DNA of 61,681 nucleotides, taken from positions 1-61,681 of the forward strand of contig JAFUXH010000061.1 in NCBI GenBank assembly GCA_017470945.1. The letters run 5' to 3'. Positions 14,874 through 23,735 of this stretch are shown in pieces; position 1 is the stretch's first letter; the number at the start of each line of letters is the position of its first letter. The DNA is from Clostridia bacterium. GTDB taxonomy: Bacteria; Bacillota; Clostridia; Christensenellales; Aristaeellaceae. The notes under the pieces were generated by a model, which worked only from the letters and a program-made list of their open reading frames with translations, searched no databases and was not told the origin of the DNA. The translations under genes were made by a program, and so were the position numbers.

Positions 14874-16505
14874 ATGAAACGCGTTTTTGCTTTATTCCTC
14901 TCCCTGGCCCTTATTTTGTCAGCCTTTTCCGTCGCCTCCGCCGAAGAGGGCAAACGGGTGCTGAATTGGTTTATTGCCGGTGAAGTGACCACCCTGGATA
15001 CCGGAAAAACGTATGATACCCTGTCCGGCGCCGCCGTCGCCTATTTTGCCGATACGCTGTATCGCCTGGATCAGAACGCCGAACCCATTCCCAACTTGGC
15101 CGTCGACGCACCCGTCATCAGCGAGGATGGCCTGACCGTCACGGTCACCATCCGGGACAACGCTTATTATGCCAACGGGGAAAAGATCGTGGCGGGCGAT
15201 ATCGTGTACGCGGTGCAGCGGGTGTTTGATCCCGCCGTGGGTTCTCAGAACACCTCCATCACCGGCATCAAGAATCGTGACGCTGTGCGCGCCGGGGAAT
15301 TGCCCGTGGACGAATTGGGCGTCAAAGCGCCGTCTGATACGGTGGTAGAATTCACTTTGGACGCGCCTGATCCCTACATCACCAAGAAGCTGGCCGATAC
15401 GGCCTTCGCGCCGGTATCCCGCGCCTTTGTGGAGCAGTGGGGCGACCAATATGCCCTGTCCAGCGAAGCGCTGCTGGCCTCCGGCCCCTTCTCCATCGAA
15501 GGCTGGACGGGAACGGAAATCAGCTGGAAATATGTAAAGAACCCCTACTATTGGGATCAGGAGAATATCTGGTTTGACGAGATCAACATCCAGATCATCA
15601 AGGATGCCAATACCGCCATCAATCTCTATGAGGCGGGCCAATTGGACGGCGTCAGCCTGACCACCGATTTTGTGCCGCTGTATGCCGGCACGCCCGATCT
15701 GGTGGCCGTGCCTTCCCTGCGCATGACCAACCTGGAATTGGGGATCAATTCCATTGAGGTGAATCCCGATTATTCCAACAATTATCTGCAAAATCTGAAT
15801 ATCCGCAAAGCGCTTCTTTACGGCCTGGATCGTTCTGAATTGACGGATATCGTGCTCAACGGCGCCGCGACCCCGGCTGTGGGCGTGATCCCCAACGGCA
15901 TTGCCTCCTCTCCTTCCGGCGAGAGCGTGGCGGAAAGCTTTGGAACGCTGGTTTATACCGATATTCCTGCCGCTCAGGAATACTTCCGCCAGGGCCTGGA
16001 GGAGCTGGGCGTCGACGGCATCAAGCTGCGGCTGGTGACCTCCGACACCGATGAATCCATCAAGATCGGCACTTACCTGCAATCCGCCTATCAGACCAAC
16101 CTGCCCGGGCTGACCATCGATCTTGCCAACGTGCCCTCCTCCGTTCGGTTTGACGAGATGATGGCTTATCAGTTTGACCTGGCGCTGGGCGGCTGGACGG
16201 GCGATTACGATCCCACCTCCTATCCCAATCAATTTGAAACCAGCTATGCCCACAACCACGGGCAGTGGAAGAGCGAGGAGCTGACCGCCCTGATCAACGC
16301 CTTGAATTCTGAGGATGGCACGGATTTCGAGCTGCGCTGGGAGCATCTGCGGCAGGCCAATCAATACCTGATCGACAATGCCGTGGTCGTGCCGCTGGAG
16401 CAGAGCGTGAATAATTACCTGGTCAATCCCAACCTGAAGGGCTATATCACCCTGCAATTGGGCTCCAGCGCCTTTGATGTGACCCGCGCTTATTTTGAAG
16501 ATTGA
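14874..16505 (+). CDS. Oligopeptide-type ABC transporter substrate-binding protein (OppA/SBP_bac_5)
   Basis: 543 aa. The signal peptide ends SAFSVASAEE with an AxA-type cleavage site and no lipobox Cys. Mature protein has family features: LNWFIAGEVTTLDTGKTYDTLSGA, a LYRLDQNAEPIPNLA strand, LTVTVTIRDNAYYANGEKIVAGDIVYAVQRV, and ENIWFDEINIQII. It captures peptides or peptide-like compounds for the permeases that follow. Start chosen at ATG 14874 (AGAAGG upstream, signal peptide). The LysR operator and Cys/Met leader upstream suggest sulfur-containing peptides, glutathione-like compounds or N-acyl cysteine derivatives as ligands; this is inference. Confidence 0.9.
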   Translation: MKRVFALFLSLALILSAFSVASAEEGKRVLNWFIAGEVTTLDTGKTYDTLSGAAVAYFADTLYRLDQNAEPIPNLAVDAPVISEDGLTVTVTIRDNAYYANGEKIVAGDIVYAVQRVFDPAVGSQNTSITGIKNRDAVRAGELPVDELGVKAPSDTVVEFTLDAPDPYITKKLADTAFAPVSRAFVEQWGDQYALSSEALLASGPFSIEGWTGTEISWKYVKNPYYWDQENIWFDEINIQIIKDANTAINLYEAGQLDGVSLTTDFVPLYAGTPDLVAVPSLRMTNLELGINSIEVNPDYSNNYLQNLNIRKALLYGLDRSELTDIVLNGAATPAVGVIPNGIASSPSGESVAESFGTLVYTDIPAAQEYFRQGLEELGVDGIKLRLVTSDTDESIKIGTYLQSAYQTNLPGLTIDLANVPSSVRFDEMMAYQFDLALGGWTGDYDPTSYPNQFETSYAHNHGQWKSEELTALINALNSEDGTDFELRWEHLRQANQYLIDNAVVVPLEQSVNNYLVNPNLKGYITLQLGSSAFDVTRAYFED

Positions 16506-16664
16506 TACGATTCTCCGTCTAAAACGTTGAATCTTCGGGCGTCTTTTCCACTCTGGCTGTGCTTCCCTCCGGTCAACGTAGCGCTGCTACGCCTCCCTTC
16601 GTTCAGCTTTGCCAGAACGAAAAATCCATCCCAAATCTTTCAACATTTTAGCCGTCGAATCGTA
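16506..16664. repeat. Palindromic intergenic repeat (family A, copy 2)
   Basis: Terminal inverted repeats of 26 bp (16506-16531 and 16639-16664, 22 of 26 matching) enclose a smaller palindrome CGTAGC-GCT-GCTACG (16577-16591) and TCTGGC/GCCAGA arms. The element lies inside the opp operon between binding-protein and permease genes. Probably a MITE-like or cruciform repeat that can act as an RNA-stabilising hairpin. Confidence 0.6.
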
Positions 16665-16700
16665 TAAGGCAAACATAAAAGAGGACTTTCTGATTTCCTG

Positions 16701-16735
16701 GGGCTCCCGGCGTATCGTGTCTCCGGGAGCCCTTT
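16701..16735 (+). terminator. Intercistronic terminator-like hairpin before the permease genes
   Basis: Perfect 10-bp stem GGGCTCCCGG/CCGGGAGCCC (16701-16710 with 16723-16732), then TTT. Probably a partial terminator giving more binding protein than permease. Confidence 0.6.
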
Positions 16736-16759
16736 CCTGTACAATGGAGGATATGCGCC

Positions 16760-17698
16760 GTGAATCGATGGATCCCTTATATTGCCAGGCGGTTGTTTTA
16801 TATGGCGTTCACGCTGTTTATCATCATCACCGCCACCTTTTTCCTGATGAATTTCCTTCCGGGCACGCCCTTTAACAATCAGGATCGGCTCAGCGCCGCG
16901 CAGCTGGAAATGCTGAATTCTAAATATGGGTTTGACCAGCCGCTTTTTCAGCGCTATGTGAATTATCTGAAAAACATCCTGCACGGCGACTTTGGCATTT
17001 CTCTGCAATTTTCCGATCAGAAAATCACCACGCTCCTGCGCCAGCGGCTTGGCCCCAGCGTTCAATTGGGCATCCAGGCGGTGGTATTCGGCACGGTGCT
17101 GGGCGTGATCCTCGGGATCATCGCCGCCATGCATCAAAACCGCTTTCTGGATGTATTTTGCTCCCTGTTCGCCATCACGGGCCGATCGGTGCCCAATTTT
17201 GTGGTGGCCGTACTGCTTCAATTGTTATTTGCCATCACGCTCAAATGGCTGCCCATCGGGCTTTGGAACGAGGGCTTCCGCTCCACGATCCTGCCCACGC
17301 TGGCACTGTCGATTTCGCCCATGGCGGAAAGCTGCCGGTTCATCCGCACGGAAATGGTGGAGGTGCTTTCCTCCGATTATATTGAATTGGCCCGGGCGAA
17401 GGGCATGAGCGAAATCCGCATTGCCTTCTCCCACGGATTGCGCAACGCGCTGATCCCCCTGATCACGGTGCTGGGGCCCATGACGGTTTCTTTGATGACC
17501 GGGTCGCTGGTGGTGGAAAACATTTTTGCCGTTCCGGGCATTGGCGAGCAATTCACCAAATCGATCCTCTCCAATGATTATTACACCATCATGGCGGTCA
17601 CCATCCTGTTTTCCGCGTTGCTTGTCGCGGTGATTTTCCTGACGGATATCCTGTATCAGCTCATCGATCCCCGCGTGCGGGTGGAGGCAAGCGCATGA
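16760..17698 (+). CDS. Oligopeptide-type ABC transporter permease (OppB-like)
   Basis: 312 aa with six predicted membrane helices. The start IARRLFYMAFTLFIIITATFFLMNFLPGTPF is characteristic of DppB/OppB, and the EAA loop is YIELARAKGMSEIRIAFSHGLRNALIPLITVLG. GTG start 16760 with GGAGG upstream. It overlaps oppC by 4 nt. With the OppC-like partner it forms the channel of the transporter. Confidence 0.92.
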   Translation: MNRWIPYIARRLFYMAFTLFIIITATFFLMNFLPGTPFNNQDRLSAAQLEMLNSKYGFDQPLFQRYVNYLKNILHGDFGISLQFSDQKITTLLRQRLGPSVQLGIQAVVFGTVLGVILGIIAAMHQNRFLDVFCSLFAITGRSVPNFVVAVLLQLLFAITLKWLPIGLWNEGFRSTILPTLALSISPMAESCRFIRTEMVEVLSSDYIELARAKGMSEIRIAFSHGLRNALIPLITVLGPMTVSLMTGSLVVENIFAVPGIGEQFTKSILSNDYYTIMAVTILFSALLVAVIFLTDILYQLIDPRVRVEASA

Positions 17699-18717
17699 AC
17701 GATCAAAAATATTTTGTGCCGGACAGCGCCTTTCGGCCTTATTCTCCCACCCAGGCGGAGGCGGAGCCGGAATTGCCCCGGGCTTTATCCTTTTTAGAGG
17801 ACAGCTGGAGAAAGCTGCGCAAGAACAAGGCGGCGGTCGTCACGCTGGTGTTGCTTTTGATCATCACGGCATTGGCTTTCCTTGCCCCCGTGCTTTCTCC
17901 CTTTGATCCAAACGAGCAGCATTTGGCCTATAAAAACCTGCCGCCCAAATGGCCCGGGGTCAATATCAACGGCCTCAACGGAACCACCGTTTTCCGGGGG
18001 AACCGCATCGACGCCTACGCCCTTGCGAAGGTGCCGGAGGAGCAGTGCTTTCTGCTGGGCACCGATGAATTCGGCCGGGATATGCTGTCCCGCTGCCTGT
18101 GGGGGACGCGCATCAGCCTGATCATCGCCTTCATCGCCGCGCTGCTGGATTTGACCATCGGCATTTCCTACGGCCTCTTTTCCGCCATGAAGGGCGGGCG
18201 GACGGATACCATCATGCAGCGCGCATTGGAAATCCTTTCCGGTATTCCTTCCCTAGTACTGGTGGTGCTGATGCTGCTGGTGTTTGAGCCGGGCATCACT
18301 TCGATTATCCTGGCCATGGTCATTTCCTCCTGGATCCCCATGGCCCGGGTGGTTCGGGCGGAAACGCTGAAGCTGAAGCAAATGGAGTATGTGCAGGCAG
18401 CCCGGGCCCTGGGCGCGTCGGGGATCAAAATTGCCTTGTCCCACGTTCTGCCCAACATCAGCGGCATCGTCATCGTTCGCGCTATGTTTTCCATTCCCTC
18501 CGCCATTTTCTTTGAAACATTTTTGAGCTTCCTGGGCGTGGGCATGCGCATCCCCAACGCCTCCATCGGCACCCTGCTCAACGGCGGCTATAAGGTATTC
18601 CGCCTGTACCCCTATCAGATGTTCATTCCCGCCGTCATCCTGTGCGTGATCATGCTGTCCTTCAATCTGTTCGCGGATGGGCTGCGGGATGTATTCGACC
18701 CCAAGATGAAGGAGTGA
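17695..18717 (+). CDS. Oligopeptide-type ABC transporter permease (OppC-like)
   Basis: 340 aa: cytoplasmic N-terminal tail with SWRKLRKNKAAVVTLVLLL (the OppC_N segment), a large external loop, then the BPD core with LLGTDEFGRDMLSRCLWGTRISL and EAA loop YVQAARALGASGIKIALSHVLPNISG. Coupled to the upstream permease by ATGA overlap and 4 nt before the first ATPase. Confidence 0.92.
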   Translation: MNDQKYFVPDSAFRPYSPTQAEAEPELPRALSFLEDSWRKLRKNKAAVVTLVLLLIITALAFLAPVLSPFDPNEQHLAYKNLPPKWPGVNINGLNGTTVFRGNRIDAYALAKVPEEQCFLLGTDEFGRDMLSRCLWGTRISLIIAFIAALLDLTIGISYGLFSAMKGGRTDTIMQRALEILSGIPSLVLVVLMLLVFEPGITSIILAMVISSWIPMARVVRAETLKLKQMEYVQAARALGASGIKIALSHVLPNISGIVIVRAMFSIPSAIFFETFLSFLGVGMRIPNASIGTLLNGGYKVFRLYPYQMFIPAVILCVIMLSFNLFADGLRDVFDPKMKE

Positions 18718-18721
18718 GAGG

Positions 18722-19777
18722 ATGAGCGAGGCCATTTTGCAGATCCGTCATCTGTCCGTTTCCTTCGATACCTATGTGGGCACGGTGCAGGCGGTACGGG
18801 ATATCAGCTTTGCCCTGGGGCAGGGCGAAACGCTGGCGCTGGTGGGCGAATCGGGCTGCGGGAAAACGGTCACCTGCCGCAGCATCATGCGGCTGCTTGC
18901 CCGGAACGCCCATATCGATCAGGGGGAGATCCTTTTTGACGGCAGCGATTTACTGAAGAAAACGAATCGGGATATGCGCTCTGTCCGGGGCGGTCAGATC
19001 GCCATGATCTTTCAGGACCCCATGACCAGTTTGGACCCTACCATGAAAATCGGCCGGCAGATCACCGAAGCGGTGACGCTGCACCGGCGAGTATCCCGCG
19101 GCGCGGCAAAGCGCAGGGCCATCGAATTGCTGGAACTGGTGGGCATCGAGAACGCGGAAAAACGGTACAGCCAATATCCCCATGAATTCTCCGGCGGCCA
19201 GCGCCAACGGATCGTGATCGCCATTGCTCTGGCCGCCGACCCTCAAATTCTGATCGCGGATGAACCCACCACCGCCCTGGACGTCACCATGCAGGCGCAG
19301 ATTTTGGACCTGATCAAGGATATTCAAAAGAAAACCGGCACCTCGGTGATTTTTATCACCCACGATTTGGGCGTGGTTGCCAACGTGGCGGATCGGGTGG
19401 CGGTGATGTACGCCGGGCGGATCGTGGAAATCGGTACGGCGGACGAGGTGTTTTATGATCCGCGCCATCCCTACACCTGGGGCTTGCTTGCCTCCATGCC
19501 CACCCTGGCAACCGAAAAGGCGGCGCTGTACGCGATCCCGGGCACGCCGCCCACGCTGATCGATCCGCCCAAAGGGGATCTGTTTGCGCCTCGGAATGCG
19601 TATGCCCTGGAGGCGGATTGGCTTTCTGAGCCGCCTCTCTTCCAGGTGACGGATACACACTATGCCGCCACCTGGCTGCTGGACGCAAGAGCGCCCAAGG
19701 TCGATCCTCCCGAGGCCATCAGGAGGAGAAAAGAGGAATTTGACAGGCGGCTGTCGGAAAAGGGAGCGTCTCTATGA
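18722..19777 (+). CDS. Oligopeptide-type ABC transporter ATPase (OppD-like)
   Basis: 351 aa. Walker A GESGCGKTV, signature SGGQRQRIVIAIAL, Walker B ILIADEPTTALDVT, H-loop ITHDLGVVANVADRV. The C-terminal oligo_HPY extension (YDPRHPYTWGLLASMPTL...GTPPTLIDPPKGDLFAPR) is typical, but here the usual cluster of four Cys of the OppD Fe-S-like motif is absent. It overlaps the second ATPase by 4 nt. Confidence 0.92.
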   Translation: MSEAILQIRHLSVSFDTYVGTVQAVRDISFALGQGETLALVGESGCGKTVTCRSIMRLLARNAHIDQGEILFDGSDLLKKTNRDMRSVRGGQIAMIFQDPMTSLDPTMKIGRQITEAVTLHRRVSRGAAKRRAIELLELVGIENAEKRYSQYPHEFSGGQRQRIVIAIALAADPQILIADEPTTALDVTMQAQILDLIKDIQKKTGTSVIFITHDLGVVANVADRVAVMYAGRIVEIGTADEVFYDPRHPYTWGLLASMPTLATEKAALYAIPGTPPTLIDPPKGDLFAPRNAYALEADWLSEPPLFQVTDTHYAATWLLDARAPKVDPPEAIRRRKEEFDRRLSEKGASL

Positions 19778-20667
19778 GTGAACACGCAAAACTGCTGGAG
19801 GTCAAGGACCTGACGCATGATTATACGAGCGGAAAAGGCAGGCCCGCCGTGAACCGGATCAGCTTTTTTATCCGGGAAGGAGAAACCTTTGGGCTGGTGG
19901 GTGAATCGGGCTGCGGGAAAACGACCACAGGCCGGATGCTGGTCAGGCTTTTGGATATCACCTCCGGCACCGTATTGTTTGACGGGCAGGATGTGACACG
20001 CCTGCAGGGACGGGCGCTGCTTGCCTTTCGCCGCCAGGCGCAGATCATTTTCCAGGACCCTTACGCCTCCCTGGATCCCCGCAAAAAAGTGAAGGATATC
20101 ATCGCCGAGGGGATCGACATTCATCATTTGGCCAGGAACAAAGCGGATCGGGATGCTCAGGTCGCCCAGCTCATGACCTCCGTGGGATTGCGGCCGGAGC
20201 ACCTGACTCGTTATCCCCATGAATTTTCCGGCGGTCAGCGCCAGCGGATCGGCATTGCAAGGGCGCTGGCCACCCGCCCCCGGTTTGTGGTGTGCGACGA
20301 ACCTATTTCCGCCCTGGACGTATCGATTCAGGCGCAGGTAGTCAATTTGCTGAAAGCGGAGCAGCGCAGGCGCGCGCTGACGTATCTGTTTATCGCCCAT
20401 GACCTGTCCATGGTGAAATACATCTCGGACCGCATCGCCGTCATGTATCAGGGGAGGATCGTGGAAACGGGGCCCAGCGAGAAAGTGTATAACAACCCCC
20501 TGCATCCGTACACCCAAAGCCTGATTTCGGCCATCCCGCTGCCGGACCCGGAAAGCGAGCGCACCCGCCGCCGCATTCCCTATGCGGGGCATGAAAGCCT
20601 GGATCATGCTCTGCTGCGGGAAGCGGAACCCGATCATTTTGTGTTAAGCGAAGAAGGAGGACGATGA
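19774..20667 (+). CDS. Oligopeptide-type ABC transporter ATPase (OppF-like)
   Basis: 297 aa: Walker A GESGCGKTT, RMLVRLLDITSGTVLFDGQDVT, QIIFQDPYASLDPR, signature SGGQRQRIGIARAL, Walker B FVVCDEPISALDVS, and the terminal NNPLHPYTQSLISAIPLPDP of the oligo_HPY type. Partner of the 18722 product. It overlaps the amidohydrolase gene by 4 nt (ATGA), tying transport to substrate processing. Confidence 0.92.
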   Translation: MSEHAKLLEVKDLTHDYTSGKGRPAVNRISFFIREGETFGLVGESGCGKTTTGRMLVRLLDITSGTVLFDGQDVTRLQGRALLAFRRQAQIIFQDPYASLDPRKKVKDIIAEGIDIHHLARNKADRDAQVAQLMTSVGLRPEHLTRYPHEFSGGQRQRIGIARALATRPRFVVCDEPISALDVSIQAQVVNLLKAEQRRRALTYLFIAHDLSMVKYISDRIAVMYQGRIVETGPSEKVYNNPLHPYTQSLISAIPLPDPESERTRRRIPYAGHESLDHALLREAEPDHFVLSEEGGR

Positions 20668-21863
20668 ACATGGCTGCCCGGGAAATCATTACGGAATATA
20701 TCGATCGGCAGGATGCCATATACCGCCGGATTGCGCTGGATATTCATGCCAAACCCGAAGTGAGCAATTATGAGTTTTTCGCCTGCGAGCGTTTATCCAA
20801 TCAGCTGAAGGACGAGGGCTTTTCCGTTCGGGTGGGCGTGGCCGGGCACCGTACCGGCTTTTCCGCCGTTTACAAGGGCAAAAAGCCGGGGCCGGTGTTG
20901 GTGTTTCTGGCGGAATACGATGCGTTGGCCGGGCTGGGCCATGGCTGCGGGCACAATCTGTTTGGCGCCACTTCCTCCCTGGCCGCCGCCGCCTTGAAGC
21001 AGGTCCTGGATGAAGAAGGCGGCGAGGTACGGGTCTATGGGACGCCCGGCGAGGAAGGCGGCGAAAACGGCAGCGCCAAGGGCAGCTTTGTGCGGGAAGG
21101 CTTTCTGAAGGATGTGGACGCCGCTTTGTGCGTGCATCCAGGGGATAAGCATGTGGCTTCCGGCCCGTCGCTTGCCTGTGCGCCGGTGGATATTGAATTC
21201 TGGGGAAAGCCCGCCCATGCCGCCGGCGCGCCGGAAAAGGGGATCAATGCCCTGGACGCGCTGATCCTCACCTTCAACGGCATCAATGCGCTGCGTCAGC
21301 ATGTCACGCCCGACGTGCGCATTCATGGCATCATCACCCATGGGGGCGACGCGCCCAACATCGTGCCGGCGTACGCGGCCGCCAAATTCTATTTTCGCGC
21401 GGCCACCGCGCCGGGATTGGAAAACGTATATCAGCGTATTGTAAAAATCGTGGAAGGGGCCGCGGCCATGACCGGCGCGAAGGGCCGCCTGCAGCCTTAT
21501 CAGAACCGCGTGGAAAACATGGTGCCCACGCCTTCCTTTGACGCCGTTTATGGAAAAGAGCTTGCGCTGCTGGGCCATTCCCTGCAATCCCCGGATGTGA
21601 AAAGCGGCGTGGGCTCCAGCGACGTAGGCAATATTTCGCAGGTCGTTCCCACCATTCAGCCATCCATCTGTATTACCGACGGGCCGACCCCCTGGCACAC
21701 CGTGGAGGCGAGGGAAGCCGCCCGTTCTGAAAAGGGATTGGCATCGATCTCCCTGGGCGCAAAAGCGTTGGCGCTGACTGCCCTTGATCTGATTCAGGAC
21801 GCGGCATTGCTTGCCCGTATCCAAAAGGAGCATGGGGAGAAGGTGCGGGAGCAGGCTCAATAA
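20664..21863 (+). CDS. M20-family amidohydrolase (AbgB/HipO-like)
   Basis: 399 aa of the M20D metallo-amidohydrolase group: AEYDALAGLGHGCGHNLFG with the metal ligands D and H, EEGGENGSAK (catalytic Glu), CVHPGDKHV, then a dimerisation domain (WGKPAHAAGAPEKGINALDA) and SSDVGNISQVVPTIQP at the end. Such enzymes hydrolyse N-acyl amino acids or short amides in the cytoplasm. As last gene of the opp operon it probably releases an amino acid from the imported compound; release of Cys or Met would fit the regulon, as for the HipO-like gene in the Bacillus ytmI operon. Confidence 0.88.
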   Translation: MNMAAREIITEYIDRQDAIYRRIALDIHAKPEVSNYEFFACERLSNQLKDEGFSVRVGVAGHRTGFSAVYKGKKPGPVLVFLAEYDALAGLGHGCGHNLFGATSSLAAAALKQVLDEEGGEVRVYGTPGEEGGENGSAKGSFVREGFLKDVDAALCVHPGDKHVASGPSLACAPVDIEFWGKPAHAAGAPEKGINALDALILTFNGINALRQHVTPDVRIHGIITHGGDAPNIVPAYAAAKFYFRAATAPGLENVYQRIVKIVEGAAAMTGAKGRLQPYQNRVENMVPTPSFDAVYGKELALLGHSLQSPDVKSGVGSSDVGNISQVVPTIQPSICITDGPTPWHTVEAREAARSEKGLASISLGAKALALTALDLIQDAALLARIQKEHGEKVREQAQ

Positions 21864-22211
21864 CAGCCGGCCGCAAAAACAGAACCGTTTTTATCCGCCG
21901 CGCGGCTTGCGTTTGGAGATGGCAAACGTTGATCTTTGCTCGCCTGTTACGGCGGTATGCGCGGCTATCGGGCGGGGGGGGCAATTGAATTGCGAGGCCG
22001 CCAAGCCATTGACCGGCTGACAGCCTGCGTGCGTCATGGCGACACCGGGAACATGGACGGCCATCAGCGCCGAGGCCAAAGCCTGGCGGGAAAAGGAGGA
22101 AGGTCGGGAAGTTTAGGCGAATGATAATGCCAACCTGTATTACAGGCGGATGAAGCTTGGCGACGAAGCGGATCGCTGAAGCAGACATACCGGCTGGCAG
22201 AGGAGGGCAAT
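21864..22211. other. Intergenic region without recognisable gene
   Basis: About 350 bp between the amidohydrolase and the DUF1349 gene. No convincing ORF, promoter or hairpin-plus-U terminator was found. The stretch AGGCGAATGATAATGCC and an AGAGGAGG RBS precede the next gene. Possibly decayed coding sequence. Confidence 0.4.
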
Positions 22212-22808
22212 ATGAATTTCAAATGGACAAGGGAACCGAAGGATTACACGCTGGATGCAGAACGGATAACCATCACGACTGAACCGCACACAGACCTATG
22301 GCAGCGAACGTACTACCATTTCCGAAACGACAACGCTCCGGTGCTCCAGATGGAGACTGAAGAAAAGTTTTTTTCTTTCATCGTCAAAACGGATTTTTCC
22401 GGATCCCATCATCGCTTTGACCAGTGCGGCATCGTGATGTATCTGGATAGTGAAAACTGGCTGAAAGGCTCGGTGGAGTATGAGAATGAGCGCTTCCAGC
22501 ACCTGGGTTCTGTGGTCACGAATCATGGCTATTCCGACTGGGCCACCACGGCCATTCCCGCCGATGTGAAAACCATGTGGTATCGGTTCAGCCGCCGGGA
22601 GGACGATTACTGCGTGGAATGCTCACAGGATGGAGCGCATTTCAGTCAGATGCGCGTCTGCCATATGTGGGAAGGCGCGGGAAAGATCGCCTTCGGCATT
22701 TACGCCTGCAGCCCGGAGGATTCCAGCTTTACCGCCGTTTTTACGGATATGCGGATCACGGAATGCGCCTGGAAAGCCCACGATGGCCAGAAGCCGGATG
22801 CGGAGTAA
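22212..22808 (+). CDS. DUF1349 domain protein (concanavalin-like fold)
   Basis: 198 aa. The pattern MNFKWTREPKDYTLDAERITI...TDLWQRTYYHF...FFSFIVKTDFSGSHHRFDQCGIVMYLDSENWLKGSVEYEN...WYRFSRREDDYCVECSQDGAHFSQMR is typical of the DUF1349 family (once called regulation of enolase protein 1), which has a beta-jelly-roll fold and probably binds carbohydrate. No signal peptide. It stands alone with RBS AGAGGAGG. Biological role unknown. Confidence 0.82.
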   Translation: MNFKWTREPKDYTLDAERITITTEPHTDLWQRTYYHFRNDNAPVLQMETEEKFFSFIVKTDFSGSHHRFDQCGIVMYLDSENWLKGSVEYENERFQHLGSVVTNHGYSDWATTAIPADVKTMWYRFSRREDDYCVECSQDGAHFSQMRVCHMWEGAGKIAFGIYACSPEDSSFTAVFTDMRITECAWKAHDGQKPDAE

Positions 22809-22954
22809 CGCGGCTTTTTGCGAAAGCCCCTGCCGGCGCGGGGATGCTGGGTAAGCAGCCGCAGCATCCCCTGTGTTACGGCTCCGGAGGGGGAAAGCAT
22901 CATCAACCGATTGATAATCCGCGTTTTTTTCCGTAATTTCGCCATTTGCCTTGA

Positions 22955-23081
22955 AAAAGAGCGCGCTATCCGCTATAATAGTAAGCGAAAACTAACTGCC
23001 CATCATACAGTGCACCGGGATCACCCGATGGACGGCTGTGGGATGGGCGGTTTTTATGGCGGGCGGTTAGTTTTGACTAAT
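22955..23081 (+). promoter_or_regulatory. Promoter with GTTAG-N6-CTAAC operators and structured leader
   Basis: A -35 TTGAAA, 17-bp spacer, -10 TATAAT (22974-22979). Directly after it lies GTAAG-CGAAAA-CTAAC (22981-22996) and further on GTTAG-TTTTGA-CTAAT (23066-23081). Both match the operator found twice beside the HTH gene at 41828. Between them is a stem GCCCATC...GATGGGC followed by GGTTTTT, possibly an attenuator. It drives the 23195-26678 cluster. Confidence 0.6.
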
Positions 23082-23194
23082 AAGCGGATTCAAAACGACG
23101 CGCGGCAGGGAAAAGGCATGCGACGCCTGCCGTGAAGGGGCAAACCGCCGCCGGCCGCGGCAGCCTGTTCAATGATGTGAGGAGGGAATGACGG

Positions 23195-23692
23195 ATGTTT
23201 TTGACCATTTTTCTGGCGCTTGTCGTTTGTGGGGCGATAACGCTTCTGCTGGTAGCGGCGGTTGCTTTTGTTCAGGATACGCGGCTTTTTTCGTCAGCCC
23301 CGAAAGAAGCCCAGGAGGTGCTGAAGCCGAGAGAAAAAGAATTATTCTATGGCGCCCGGCTGATGGGATGGGTGCTGATGGTCATCAGCGCGGTGACGAT
23401 ATTGGGCGTCGGCGCGATCGCCATTTGGGATGGCGTCAGGAACGGCTTTGCCTTCTGGCAGTTCTTCCTGCGGTTTGTGATCATTTTCACGATCTACAAG
23501 GCTTACGACATGATCTTCTTTGATTGGTTTCTCCTTTGCAAATTTCACTTCTTCCAGCATTACTATCCCGAAGTGGAGCGCGTGTACAACGGCAGAAAGT
23601 ACGGGTATAACTTAAAATCCCAGCTGCTGAAGCTGCTGGTCATTTTCCCGGCGATCTCCGCGCTGGCAGCCTGGATCTGCACGCTGCTGTAA
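23195..23692 (+). CDS. Small integral membrane protein, paralogue group M
   Basis: 165 aa with four predicted membrane helices (1-25, 55-80, 85-110, 140-162). No known domain recognised. The segments GVRNGFAFWQFFLRFVIIFTIYKAYDMIFFDWFLL, KFHFFQHYYPE and the closing AAWICTLL are shared with the 24275-24769 product. More distant relatives in the window are the 35512-36003 and 37806-38297 products (WNGVRS..., YPL...). RBS GAGGAGGG. First gene of a cluster with an SRPBCC protein and two alpha/beta hydrolases. Confidence 0.72.
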   Translation: MFLTIFLALVVCGAITLLLVAAVAFVQDTRLFSSAPKEAQEVLKPREKELFYGARLMGWVLMVISAVTILGVGAIAIWDGVRNGFAFWQFFLRFVIIFTIYKAYDMIFFDWFLLCKFHFFQHYYPEVERVYNGRKYGYNLKSQLLKLLVIFPAISALAAWICTLL

Positions 23693-23735
23693 GCGGGATG
23701 AAAAGCACAATCGATGAACAATTGCGGAGGCAGCC

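Noticed and set aside
21864-22211. Possible gene in the 350-bp gap after the amidohydrolase
   Set aside because: Short frames there have no RBS, no recognisable motif and skewed composition.
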